NCBI GenBank assembly: GCA_021234155.1
Contig: JAJEKV010000013.1
Location: 12,550,669-12,614,668, forward strand
Direction: 5' to 3'
DNA length: 64,000 nucleotides
Source of the DNA: Isoetes taiwanensis
Taxonomy: Eukaryota > Streptophyta > Lycopodiopsida > Isoetales > Isoetaceae
Made by a program: the position numbers and the translations under genes. Shown here piece by piece: positions 47,031 to 57,839 of the stretch; within the stretch, counting starts at the first letter, position 1, and the number at the start of each line of letters is the position of its first letter. Below the pieces are notes generated by a model, which was not told the origin of the DNA, did no database searches, and saw only the letters and a program-made list of their open reading frames with translations.

Positions 47031-47060
47031 CAATCGCACTAATGACCTGTAGTGCGATTG
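47031..47060. other. Hairpin with perfect 11-bp arms
   Basis: CAATCGCACTA and TAGTGCGATTG flank an 8-base spacer (ATGACCTG). It sits about 300 bp left of the first GCGC palindrome and may mark, or lie near, the left end of the large element. Confidence 0.5.
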
Positions 47061-47358
47061 CGTCCAAAAAAGATTCCTTTTTCAAAAAACCCCAAAATTT
47101 GGTACTTTTGGCATATCTTAAGAAAACATTTAGATAAACGGTCCTTTGACCTTAAAAAAAGTGCATTTTTTAGAACAAACAAACAAAGTACAACATTTAT
47201 AATTAAAAGGAGGTTGTTTTTGGTAGTATTTTAAACGCTTTTTCACTTGACCTGGGCGCACGATCACACAAAAACACAATACTAAGAACAATTAGAAGCA
47301 TCAAAGAAACTGCAAAAAAATGATACAAGGCCAAAATATGATGTAAAATAGATAAGAA

Positions 47359-47504
47359 TGTCTATGCGCCATAGACATGCACCCCGCTTTAAACAAGCCA
47401 CATTTTAAAAAAGTCATCATTTAAGTGCAAATAATGATACAAGGGCGTTTTCATCCAAAGTGTAGTTTAAAGAAGAAAGGCATGTCTATGCGCGCATAGA
47501 CATG
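47359..47504. repeat. GCGC palindromes at the left flank
   Basis: 47359-47380 is a near copy with a central base missing (TGTCTATGCGCCATAGACA). 47481-47504 is a perfect 24-bp palindrome, CATGTCTATGCG followed by its reverse complement. Both lie downstream (3') of the methyltransferase gene. Confidence 0.9.
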
Positions 47505-48817
47505 CTCCCCTTTTTTAACAGACGATTTCTTTTTGAAAGTCAATATTTAAAAATAAATGTTATTTTTTTCAGCTTTATAATCGACACACAATTTTTTAAA
47601 TGTCATGGGGACCTCCTTATCTTTAAGGGGGTCATCATCGAAACATTGTGTTCTTCACCGCTGTTCGGATCCGCTTTTCCTCCTCTTCCTCTTCCTCTTC
47701 CGCTTTTTCCACCTCGTGTTCTTTATCTACCACCGCAACAACTCAACATACCCGCTTTGGTGATCGGTGTTGCCCGATGCGGTGCATCCGTGGCTCAACG
47801 CTTATTCCCCGCTTGATCGCCACCGCCCTTCACACCCACTTCTTGTTTCTCATCGTGCAAGTTCATTAAAGAACATATCCTCGACTTAATGAAAGCAACA
47901 CTATCGTAATCATACTCCACCGCAAAACACGCTTTTGACCCTTCCTCAAAGCACATGAAATGGTCGCGTGCGAGCCCGAAAATGCATCCACAACCCAGCC
48001 TCCGGTTGTGAAAACATTTCCGTAAGCCCGCTGATTAGCCGCCGGGCTTCGGGTACGGTTGACAACGCCGACCGTGAACTGGCCGGTCAACTTCGGTAAC
48101 CGCAGGGAGCCGGAAGACATTTCGTAGTCCATTCCCCGTGGTGTTGTAGTGTTGTAAGGTCCCGTGCCTAGTGTGTCGTGGGTAACCGATGTGAATCTGC
48201 TCAAATACGCTTATAAGTCTAGCACCCCACCATGGCCACGGATGTTGGTCTTCACCCCAGAAACAAATGAAAGAAGTCGAGACAATTAGGGACACCAAGT
48301 TTAAAAGAGATGCAGACTTACCATATCGCAGGCTTCTAATCCAAAGATTGCAAGAAGTTCCTTCAAGCTGTTTGAACCAAGCCGGCTTGGTTGGTGGAGT
48401 GAAAGACAACGATCCTCCACAAAGGTGTCAGTGTTTAGCTTTACCACCGCTTGACAAAAGAGTCAAACTCACAGACTTAAAAGGCGCCATCCGTCACCTC
48501 TACCGTCCGCAACTTAAACCCGTAGGGTATGTCAGCAATGATCAAGGAGTAGTCACCGTGTTTCAACACTCGCCTATCTTCACACAATCCCCCGGTAGAC
48601 TTGGTAGAGACAAGTGGGGCCAAATTCATCAAAATTCTCAGCACTCTGGTATAATCGCCTGATCGGCCTCTTGTACCCTTTTCAACTTGGCTCTTTCATC
48701 TTTTGCTTGCTTCACCAAAGTCAAGAAACCTGGTGGTACCGGGTCTTTTTTTCTCTGCAAGATAAAAAGAAAGTGAGTACACTGCAACTCCATGCGTGCA
48801 TGGCAAGGCAGCATCAA

Positions 48818-48966
48818 CTTTGTTGTGCACGCACAACAAAGATTTAGTTTTGTCCATGCGCGCATAGACAAAGCTGAGGTTTTGTCTATGCGCGCATGGA
48901 CAAAACTAAATCTTTGTTATGCGTGCAGAGCAAAGACTCAGCTTTGTCTATGCGCGCATAGACAAA
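48818..48966. repeat. Nested GCGC palindromes in a methyltransferase intron
   Basis: Three copies (about 48851, 48883 and 48942) sit in the intron 48756-49012. The first two also form a larger inverted repeat: AAAGATTTAGTTTTGTCC on the left is matched by GGACAAAACTAAATCTTT on the right. A GTTGTGCACGCACAAC palindrome lies just before them at about 48822. The intron RNA could fold into a multi-branched structure. Confidence 0.9.
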
Positions 48967-51123
48967 TGGTAAGATGCAAGATAAAAAGCAAGCAAATACT
49001 TACCCAGTTAGTAAAATTTGAGGCAAATTGTTTTATTTTCTCATCGGACGAGGAAATAGGGTACAGCTCCTGAACTTTTTCCCAAGTGTCGCAATTTAAA
49101 TGGAGCATTAGTTGTTGCTGACACGTAGCACAATCTTTTTGGCTGCAGTAAACAGTATCAGTACAGGACAAAACCTACAGCAGAAGTGACAGAGTACTCA
49201 CTGTTTAAACTCGTGCTGCATTTCTTCTAAGGTGAACTGCCCGTCGACAACTTTTTGCAGAACCTCGCAAACTTTGTCCATGTTTTTGAGGCCCCGTGAT
49301 TTCCAAGGCATCACACTCATATCCTTTTGTTTGAGGGCTCTCCCTTTTTCTTTTTGTCTCGTGCTTCTTCCCCTTTGTCTTCAAGGTACCGGCCCCGCAT
49401 ACATATCAAAAATTTTCTCCCCGCAGATCCCAAATCAGGGTGCACACACAAAAAAGATTGAGTGTCTATGCGCCGCATGGAGTAAGGTGAGATTCAAACA
49501 CAACAACTAGGGAAACTTACCCTACCGTGCACGAAGGCTAGGCTAGCTGAAACAGATTGTCGATTTAATCAATGAAGTCCCGCATCTTTTTGATCGTAAG
49601 TCAAACAAAGACTCAATTGCACATTGCTCCTTTAAAGCGAGATAAGCCCCCGGATCATCCTTTATGTCTTTCTTTCCGGGTTCTCTCGCCTATAATTATC
49701 ATATTCTCTCGTGGCATAAATTTAATTTTATCCGACAAGCTCATGCTCAACCTCGTAGTCGCTTGTTCACGCTTGGCTCATAGCAAGCAGCTTTTGCTTC
49801 AAAGGCCGCTACACCAACGTAGACGACAGCCAGAGAGATGAGAAGAAGATTGCTTGCTTGAGTTCTTTCCACTCGCCTTTTTGCCTTAAATGTGTGTGTT
49901 CCACCAATCACAATGTACATGTAATTGTCACCTCTTCTTTCTTAAATTCTTCCAAGGTTTTACAAGATTTAGGGGTCGACAATCACTATGTGTGGGGGGA
50001 CAGCTTGCATTCGCCCCGCCCCGATTCTCTCTTTTAAGGCCGCCAGTGGTTCGATAAATCTTTCTTACCTGAACGGCCTGTTACCCCGAGGATCCTTTGG
50101 GCACAACTTCACTCTATCAATCAGAATGCATAATGCCGTGCACCCGCACCTCTTCTCAATGTCCTCCAAAGATTTTGAGGGCCTCGTCCTTGCCCTTTGA
50201 GGCTATCTTCGTGCCGGGTCCTTGGGGCAAGTTACACTTGGAAGACTCCCCTTTTCTCTTCTTCGCCTTCCCCTTGACTTTGAATTCAGGCCCCGTTCCG
50301 GTCCACAAGGCTTGCCTTCCGCCACCACGCCGTTTTTTTTCTTCTTTTTGGCAAATCCAGTTTCTTCCTCCTCCGAACTCTCCGTCTGCTCCACCTCTTT
50401 ATCCGACCGCTCATCTCTCTCTCGCTCTACCCCTTGCTCTACATCCGATCTACCTCCGGCTCTACCTCTGGCTCTTTTCATTTCTCGCTTCACCCACCGC
50501 CTTTGGGTTCAAGAGTGGATCCTTGCACTTAAGCATCAGTTCAGTGTTTCCACAAGATCCCGCAAAAAAAAAGTTAGAAAAACCCTATGCGCCAAGATAG
50601 ACAAACTAAAGTACTTACCTTTTGTTGCTTGAAACAAGCCCAGTATGAATTCTTGGGCTTCTCATTCATGGACATACTCAGTCTAAAAACATCGGGTCAA
50701 CTAAGCACGTGGTGTCTTCTCCCTTTACTGGTGGTGATCGTTATTGTAGCCATGCCGAAAAAGTTGTATTTCGATGATTCTCGCCACACTTCTTAAAATC
50801 TGATCCGGTCAACTTCGACTTTGGCAAGGAAGATTTCGTGGGCAATGTACGATACACATAGTGCCGTGTCCGGGGATATTCACCACCTCTAATGATTAAC
50901 CATTGACAGTTCCTACGTAAGAGAGAACCGCCATCATTCATTCCGGGTCCATGTTTGCAAAGTGGTAAAGGTAGGGGAGCTTCAGGAGCTTGCACATCCC
51001 GAGAAGGCTTTTCGCGCTTTGGGTTTCTTCCTACGTAAATATAAAAGCACAACAGTCGAAAAAATAAAGAATGCTACAAAAACAAACCGAGACTAAGTAA
51101 AGAGTGAAAACAAAAACATAATA

Positions 51124-51432
51124 AACCTATACGCCGATAGACACACTAGGTTGTTGTCTAATGACAAGTAGACAAAATACCTATTGTGTCTATGCGCATA
51201 GACATAAATGGTTTTTGTCTATGCATGCACGCATTAAAAACCTTGGATATCTATGCGAGCATAGACACCTTAAGTTTTTGTCTCTGCGTGCAAGGACAAA
51301 AAGAATTGTGTCTATCTTGCGCGCAAGATAGATAATGGTTTTACCCCAAGCGCGCAAGGACAAAAAGAATTGTGTCTATGCGCCGCATGGAGTAGAAGTT
51401 ATTGTGTCTATGCGCCAAGATAGACACAACAC
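51124..51432. repeat. Row of GCGC palindrome variants in the first methyltransferase intron
   Basis: At least seven variants lie within 310 bp: TATACGCCGATAGAC, TCTATGCGCATAGA, TCTATGCATGCA, TCTATGCGAGCATAGA, CTATCTTGCGCGCAAGATAG (itself a perfect 20-bp palindrome), TATGCGCCGCATGGAG and TCTATGCGCCAAGATAGA. Shared linkers such as GGACAAAAAGAATTGTG show that whole modules were duplicated. Confidence 0.9.
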
Positions 51433-51619
51433 TAGCAACTACCTACATATTTGCCCAAAATACAAAAAAATATACCTAACAAATATCTAAAAAGTAGTGC
51501 AACTAACCTATTTTTCATTTTCCACACAAGCTAACAACATCTAAAAAATGCAACAAACTAATTCTAAAAATCACCATAACTACACTAGAGGCAGGAAAAC
51601 CGTACCTTGAACCTGCCAT

Positions 51620-52154
51620 TTCAGCGAGTGCTATACAGAGTTGTATGGAGATGTTCTGCAAACTTGGGAGAAGAGAACTCGAAGGCGGAGCGAGGCGGAG
51701 CGGCTGGCGCCTAGAAGCAAGGTATCTATGTGAGAAATGACTGCCCGGTCGGCCTATTTATACTTCGTATTCAGAAGTTGCGCTTTTCGTGGAAAGATAC
51801 ATGGACCGTTTATTTTTTTCCCATGGGGTTGCTTATAGTACTATTGCCGTCTATGCGCGCATAGGCAACTGAGTAGACTTATGTTTATTTACTGAACCTG
51901 TGCATGCAAAGTGTTTGTTTAGGCCATCTATGCGCGCACAGGCAACTGAGTAGACTTATGTTTATTTACTGAACCTATGCGTGCATAGTATTTGTTTGCT
52001 AATCCCATGCGTGCTTAGGATTTGTTAAGTGGAATGTATGGGATTTCTGTTGATTTGCCTATGCGCGCATAGGACTTGCTTGTTAGCAACCGTGTCGGCT
52101 TTTTATTCTCGCATAAGTAAGTCTTACACAAGCTGCTTTTGTCTTGCAGCAAAC
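51620..52154. promoter_or_regulatory. Bidirectional promoter region of the candidate transposon
   Basis: The 535 bp separate the two start codons (51619 minus, 52155 plus). They contain TTTATACTTCG-type AT-rich words near 51765 and a tandem pair of about 76 bp at 51848-52000. Each copy carries the palindrome, then GGCAACTGAGTAGACTTATG and TTTATTTACTGAACCT. A further palindrome lies at 52055-52072. A TTTGTCTTGCAG string right before the ATG at 52155 could be a 3' splice site of a leader intron. Divergent genes with protein-binding-like palindromes between them suggest joint control, perhaps by the element's own proteins. That is inference. Confidence 0.45.
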
Positions 52155-53042
52155 ATGTCAGACAGTGATCCATGTTCGCCTGGAAGTCCACCTGACATTT
52201 TTGTTTCGTTACCTGGTGGTAAGTTCTGCTCTCCCTCACCTCCAAAGTACATTACAAACTGTGGCAAGAATCCTCAGCAAGAAATGGAGGAGTCTCCGTC
52301 CCCTGTACATTTGATCCGCCCCTCTTCCACATTTGTCACTCCTTCACCCACTCACATAATACGCCGCCGTAAATTTAGAACTCCTTCACCAGAAACTTTC
52401 CACCAAGGCAAATATTCTCCATCTCCTTCATCGCAGTAATCAAAAATGGGAGGTCCTTCTTTTTTGATACACCTTCTCCTTTTAAGGAGCTCGAACAAAC
52501 ACCGGAGGATATTTCGCTACGCTTAGCGTGATTCCACAACGGCGTAAGGGACCTTCTCCGCGCAGAGGGTTGAAGAGGAAGATATCTCCACGCTGAGAAG
52601 AAAATCAAGGACACTATTTCCACAGTCATTCTCCACCGCAGCTCAACCGAATTAAGTGACGCCGAGGTTCGTGACACCACCAAATTGTCATAACAAGCAG
52701 AGTACCACAAGAGAGCCCTCCTTTGCAAGATCTAGCTTTTAAGAATCCCTACAAAGAAGCCAAAGAGATTTAAAAGGGATCCTTTAAAAAAGTTTTTCGA
52801 CAAAGGTTACGGAACAAGCTCATGGGCTTGAAATACCCGAGGCCTTTAAGGAGGCTAACCCGCCGTCCGTAAAAAATGTTTGCAGTCCTTCACATTTTCT
52901 CGCCATTAGGAACGCAAGGCATAGCTTTCATCAATGACCGTGGGTGACCAGAAGCTTACCCGCTATTAACGCCGCCGTAAGATCTGAGACAACTTTTCTT
53001 ACTACTTGATGAGGAAAACCGCTTTGTCAACTAGCTTTCAAA

Positions 53043-53115
53043 AGCATACATGCCTTAGGTAGCCTAATGGCTAGAGTGCGTAAACGCTTGATTTGAATCC
53101 ACGTATTGATGACTA
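53043..53115 (+). repeat. tRNA-like SINE head within the transposase gene
   Basis: GGTAGCCTAATGGCTAGAG (A-box-like) is followed about 30 bp later by TTGATTTGAATCC (B-box-like), tRNA spacing. The reading frame is lost exactly here and resumes near 53170, so it may be an insertion. The body beyond the promoter boxes was not delimited. Confidence 0.35.
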
Positions 53116-53493
53116 CATCACACCCAAAAAAAAAATTGGCATGTAATCGCTTAGAAGCCGGCTTGGCTTGTGGATTTCTTTGACAAGAATTGCGCGAAAG
53201 GTTGCCAAACAAATCCAGCTTTATCATCTAATGGATAGCTTTTGCAAGAAAGAGGTCTATTCCTTGTACAAAGATCTCTTCCGTGCTTCGACGAAGTTCA
53301 TTTCTTACTCCTACTTCCTTCGGTTGTGGAAGCAGGAATTTAACCTCGTTAGGATTCCGAAGAGACACAGGTTTTCCGTCACAACCTCGTTCTCTTTTTG
53401 AAGGAGAAGAGATCTCCGACTAAGGTTCCCGCAGAGAGAAGTAAGTACCCACGCTCATGTTTACCTACACGTGCACAATCAATGTTTTCACTG

Positions 53494-53660
53494 ATCATGC
53501 GCGCTTAGTCAAAAATCAATCTTGCCTATGCGCGCATAGGGAAGAGTGTTTTTTGTCTATGCGTGCATGGGCAAAGAAACAAGGTTTGCACCAGTTGGTC
53601 TTCATGTCCACTGAAAGCAAAGTGTCGCGGTCTATGCGCCGCATAAGCATAGGACACGCT
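53494..53660. repeat. GCGC palindromes in the transposase intron
   Basis: Four copies or variants (CATGCGCGCTTAG at 53498, CCTATGCGCGCATAGG at about 53525, TCTATGCGTGCATGG at about 53556, TCTATGCGCCGCATAAG at 53631) all fall inside the intron 53442-53710, mirroring their placement in the methyltransferase introns. Confidence 0.9.
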
Positions 53661-55439
53661 TTGGCAAATCTGCTTAAGTAAAACTGACAAAGCTTCTCAT
53701 TTTGTTGCAGATCAAATTTCGCAGCAGCTCCAAGAGCACAGAGAGGCTCAGGCTTTAGAGAGAAGGAAACTTGCGAAGCATCGAAAAAAATCACTGGAGA
53801 AGCCATTACAAAGATATGTCCGTTGTGATTGATGGCATGGATCGTAAAAAGACAAACCTCGCCTCACTTTGTGAATGTTCCTAAAGAGTTACCTGAAGCG
53901 GATTTTTTGAGGTTGCATTTAGTTGGTGCCCTGATTTTTAATGGTGTGGTGGACTGCAGAGTTTACTTGACTTACCCAAACATTCATGGTGATCCTAACC
54001 TTACTGTGACAATTCTTAACAAGATATTGCTGGCAAAAGAAAAGCTACCTCCTGCTTTATGTACAAATCCGGACAATACCACCGTGAGAGAACAAAACCA
54101 GTATTCTTTGCTTTCATCGTGGCTATGCCGGTAGAGCTTGGCATATTTAGGAAGGTTAAAGTGGGCTTTCTTCTAGTGGGTCACACACATGACCGTGATC
54201 GACCGATGTTCACCGCCGCTTTTGAGACTCCGCAGAAAAAGCTTTCGCCTTGACTCCTTGTTGGAAGTGATTGAACAATCTTACAATCCGTAACCTAAGT
54301 TATCGAGGTCTTAGCCGAGACTATCGATTTCCGTGAATTTGTTTTTCAAAAACAGCCTACTTCAGTGTCCTCGCCATCCACTCATAAATAATTTGACATT
54401 TCAAAGATCATGTCAAATTCAAAATTAGCAACGGAAAGCTTGTCTTCAAGGTAAATACTTTGTAACCTCCAAGTCCCGGGCTGCCCTCAACCGTGGTTGG
54501 AGTACCTTAAGTTTATCCCGCATTCTACGTAAATGAAAAGAGCTTTGCAAAGAGCCCCTAAAAAGTTCCATTGACTACACCAAAAAGAATCCAGCCAAGG
54601 ATCCCTTTGTCTCACCGGCCAACATGGAGAAAAACATACGGTTGGGATTTAAGTACTTCAAAGGACGAGACAAACGCTGGTGGGAAGACCGGTTTGAGGT
54701 CATGACAGATTTAACAAAGATCTTGAAGAGCACCGCCTTTAGAGGTTCCCTTTAGATGGCCTTGTAGTCGGCCGTCACAACCTGCTTCAAATTCCACAGA
54801 AAGTGTGCGGATCGACTCCCCAACCGGTGAACAACAAAAGATCCCGACCGGCAAATGTATTTAGGGGCTTAGAAAAGCAAGAAAAAGAAAGTCGGTCAAA
54901 CTCCAGAAAAGCTTGCAGACTTACAAAAGGACATGTTAATAGCAGTCCCTTCAACAGATGACGATGAGGAGCGTCCTTTCTGGATTGCAAGGGTCAAAGA
55001 TATTACCTACAAAGATAACCTTCCTTCAGTTGTAAAGGTTCACTGGTATGCCACTAAGGCTACAGATCCATATACTGGTAGATATGATCCTCAAGTCGTT
55101 CCTGTCAAGAAGGGAAGGAAAACAATGAACAAGAATCACGTGGATGATGTCGACTTGAATGAAACAGCTGTCCTTGCCTACGACTTTACTTTGAGGGTTG
55201 ATAATAAACTTCGCAGCACAACAGTTACATTGTTGAAGGAACAAATCGAGGACAGCTCGGACGATTAATCGAAGAAACCGAGGAGCCTACTTCGGCCCAG
55301 CTTCTTCAAAGCGAACCAACAGAGGGTCCTAGTAGTGGAGATGAAGAAGGAATCGATGAGTATGACGACGTTCCTGATGAAGCCACTCTCGCCGATTGGC
55401 AGCGCGCTAACCCTGGCAAGAAGCTGCTATTGTAAAGGT

Positions 55440-55865
55440 GTAAATTTGTAGTTACATTCCTGCTTTGCACGCAGAGGCTTTAATATTTTTGTACGTAAGT
55501 TGTTTGAAAAGCAAGCAAGACTTTTGGTATTTGTTGTGATACACTCTTGCTTTGCGTGCAAAGCTTGTGTAAACTTTGTAATGATGTTGAATATTAAACA
55601 AAAAGACCTTTTGGAGTACTTTTTATTTTCATTTTGCTGAAATAATTTTTTTTTAATTTGGACCTGCCTATGCGCCAAGATAGACATTTTATCTTAAAGT
55701 TTGTTCCAGTGCTTGGTGAATGAACCTCAGACAGCCTTCTTTGCAAGCTTTTTAGATCTTAAGTGAAAGAGATTCAAGCTCATACAAATTTTTCGAGTGA
55801 TTTGTATTATTTTTGGTATACCAAAAATTTCTAACTCGACCTGCCTATGCGCCAAGATAGCACCT
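55440..55865. repeat. Right-flank palindrome variants
   Basis: 3' of the transposase stop lie TGCTTTGCACGCAGAGG (about 55462), TGCTTTGCGTGCAAAGC (about 55550) and two copies of CCTATGCGCCAAGATAG (55667 and 55842). This mirrors the left flank and marks the right limit of the palindrome zone. Confidence 0.8.
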
Positions 55866-57690
55866 TTGTCTCCCTGTGTTTTTCTAGGACTACTAACTAA
55901 ACTCAGATTTTTCCTTTTTTGCTAGCTTTTAAAAGTTGTACTAGCTAAGATTCCAACTATTTTTTTTTTGTTGATTTCTTGTCCGTGCTAACTTCCCCAA
56001 GTTTTTTTTTTTTTTTTAGGACACCCAAAAATGGTGCACGGAAAGTAAAAAGAACAGCATTTTTTAATAATTAGACGCCAAAAAGAGCACCTGTTAACTA
56101 AATTTGTAGTCTATTTTTTTAAGTGACCCCCCAAAAGTGGTCGAATTTATGGGAATCTTAGGGAATCTACAAAAGATGCTTTTATTATTGATAATGATGC
56201 CAAGATTTTTGGTACCTAAGTTGTGTTCATTATTGTCTTCCATCTTTGGCCTAAGATAAACAAAAGCATGATGTTAAATTGACCTAGATCCTCCGCAAAA
56301 ATGTCTTATAAGATGCTTTTTGGTACCTAAGTTGTGTTCATTATTGTCTTCCATAAGATAAGGACCTAGATCCTCTGCAAAAAAGGCTTGAGGTCGATAT
56401 AAGGGGCAAAAAAGGGGGTGAAAAGGTTAAAAAGGCAATGAACATTAGAGAGAAAGTTCTTTAAGAAGGAAGCCTTTTATCCACATCACATCATTCCACC
56501 CTTTCTTTTCATACGATCTAACAAATTTACCTATTTCCCGATCTAACAAATTTTTCTATTTCCTTCTCTATATGATGATCTAACAAATTTGTCTATTTCC
56601 TTCTCTATATGATGATATATTTTGCAACACTACTAATAGTGCTGAATTAATCAAGGGTAGTTGTAGTTGTTGGAAAATTATTGAAGTATAATGTTGTAGT
56701 TGTTGGAAAAGAACATGGCATTGAAAAGGACATTGAAATACAATTAAATATTTAAATGTAAAATTGTAATTGTTGGAAAAAAGAACATGGCAATGTAGTT
56801 GAATATGTAGATCAACTGCAATCATTTGTTTGCCACCTTGCATAATTCTTGTAGTTCTAAGCATTCTATAAATCTACCCCAATATAGCATTCCCTCCATG
56901 CAAAGAGATCTTTTTCGATTAAATTTAACCAAAGCCCCGCCAATAAAACAAATTGAGGAACGGTCAATTTCCAAGGAGAAGTTTTAAATTCTCATTACCA
57001 TTGTGCAACCTAGATTTGCTAGAGAAGGGCCATGGTTTTTAGAAAATAATGCAAGCTTGAGTACCGATGTATAAGGAATGGCGTAAAACCATGCATATAT
57101 GGGCCTTCATATTCATATTCTCCACTTTCATGTTATGTTGATAACCTAGACACATACGATTTCACCTATATTAACAAAAGCAATTATGCCACGGCACACT
57201 TGCATCAAATTATTCTATATTGTTCTTGACTTAAATACCAAATTTGTTCATAAACAGTCAAGCTAAGAGTGGGGTGGTTAATTAGCGTTTTGAGGATAAT
57301 GTTCTCCAACTCGATACCAACCTTTTATCAAACTTCTTTAATATTTTACATATTCCAGGTTGTTCAATTCAAGATAATGTATAAGCATTAGAGTTCCCTC
57401 CCAATTTTACCTATACAGAAGTAGAAAGGACTATAAAAACTGATAAACTCAAGGAAACTTATTGAGAATAACTTCTCGAAGATAAATATCCACAGTTGGA
57501 GTGAAACCTCAGATTCTTCAAAGATATCGGATTTATTTGGGTTTTTCAAAGAATCATTACATGCCTTTAATAATGCCTCTTCATGTCTCTCAATAAGATG
57601 TTGTAACTACTTCGGGCAAGGGTCCTTTTGTATCAAGAAAAGGACAACTTTTATACCTGAAAAAGGAGACTATAAAAATTGAACCAAGCC
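55866..57690. other. Spacer with small duplications
   Basis: A GATGCTTTT...TTTGGTACCTAAGTTGTG block followed by TTCATTATTGTCTTCCAT occurs at about 56175-56240 and 56310-56353. GATCTAACAAATTTNNCTATTTCC is repeated three times at 56514-56605. TGTAGTTGTTGGAAAA recurs at 56656-56780. A T-run lies at 56003-56017. No gene. Confidence 0.5.
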
Positions 57691-57839
57691 ATAGCGCTAC
57701 AACATGTAACAATGCACCGGGAGCGTAACTCCAAAGGCGAGGATCGCCCAAAGATATATCACGCTAGTGATAGGGAGCAAATTCCTAAATAAAAGAAAAC
57801 AAATATTTTGAACAAATGAGCAAGATCCCAATGCTAGAC

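Larger units (their letters stand above)
47870..51619 (-). pseudogene. ParB-like domain / beta-class DNA methyltransferase, multi-exon
   Basis: Likely exons: 51606-51619 (MAGSR, donor GTACGG), 50619-51030 (NDGGSLLRRNCQWLIIRGGEY, SYWACFKQQK; donor GTAAGT), about 49520-50560 (acidic and lysine-rich linker, then RCGCTALCILIDRVKL, ERFIEPLAALKERIG, NYMYIVIGGTHTFKAK, VVYVGV, LSMSLSDKIKFMPRE), about 49205-49430 (DKVCEVLQKVVDGQFTLEEM), 49013-49142 (KDCATCQQQLMLHLNCD), 48323 to about 48755 (DPVPPGFLTLVKQAK, HGDYSLIIADIPYGFKL) and 47870 to about 48261 (HPWPWWGARLISVFEQIHIGY, GGWVVDAFSGSHATISCAL). GGTHTFKA (about 49882-49905) fits the ParB GxHR loop. ADIPYGF (about 48516-48542) is motif IV (DPPY type) and WVVDAFSGSHAT (about 47970-48000) is motif I (FxGxG type). 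The order IV before I is that of beta-class N6-adenine/N4-cytosine enzymes. ParB-methyltransferase fusions are known from phages and other mobile DNA. Several frameshifts make the copy look broken, though clean exons and splice sites remain. Confidence 0.75.
52155..55435 (+). pseudogene. DUF7869-type transposase, frameshifted
   Basis: Starts MSDSDPCSPGSPPDIF with a Ser/Pro-rich N-terminus (SPSPPKYI, FRTPSPETF). Frames then break repeatedly, but conserved pieces are readable: DTPSPFKELEQTPEDISLR, STELSDAEVRDTTKL, LMDSFCKKEVYSLYKDLF, YFLRLWKQEFNLVRIPKRHR. An intron follows (GTAAGT at 53442, acceptor TTGTTGCAG near 53710). Exon 2 has the first catalytic-type Asp in SVVIDGMDRKKTN (about 53820), RLHLVGALIFNGVV, the DNTT segment (54072) and GFLLVGHTHD (about 54165-54195). 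The pattern D..DNT..GHTH is that of the DUF7869 proteins. The C-terminus has a BAH/tudor-like stretch (FWIARVKDIT, VVKVHWYATKA, 54980-55060) and an acidic tail ending DWQRANPGKKLLL at 55435. Function is inferred to be transposition. At least eight frame breaks. Confidence 0.75.
47350..55865. mobile_element. Large candidate transposon: divergent transposase and ParB-methyltransferase genes with private palindromes
   Basis: The segment holds a plus-strand DUF7869-type transposase gene and a minus-strand ParB-like/DNA-methyltransferase gene, transcribed away from a shared 0.5-kb region. Copies of a palindrome with core TCTATGCGCGCATAGA or its variants (GCGCCAAGATAG, GCGCCGCATGG) occur from 47359 to about 55860 in introns, the shared promoter and both flanks. 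I find none elsewhere in the window. This shared marker is the argument for treating the whole as one element of about 8.5 kb. I could not identify terminal inverted repeats or a target-site duplication, so the borders are set only by the outermost palindromes. Both genes are frameshifted. Confidence 0.6.

Noticed and set aside
50097-50632. Plus-strand frames of 136-167 aa
   Set aside because: They are antisense shadows of the charged linker of the minus-strand ParB-methyltransferase gene.
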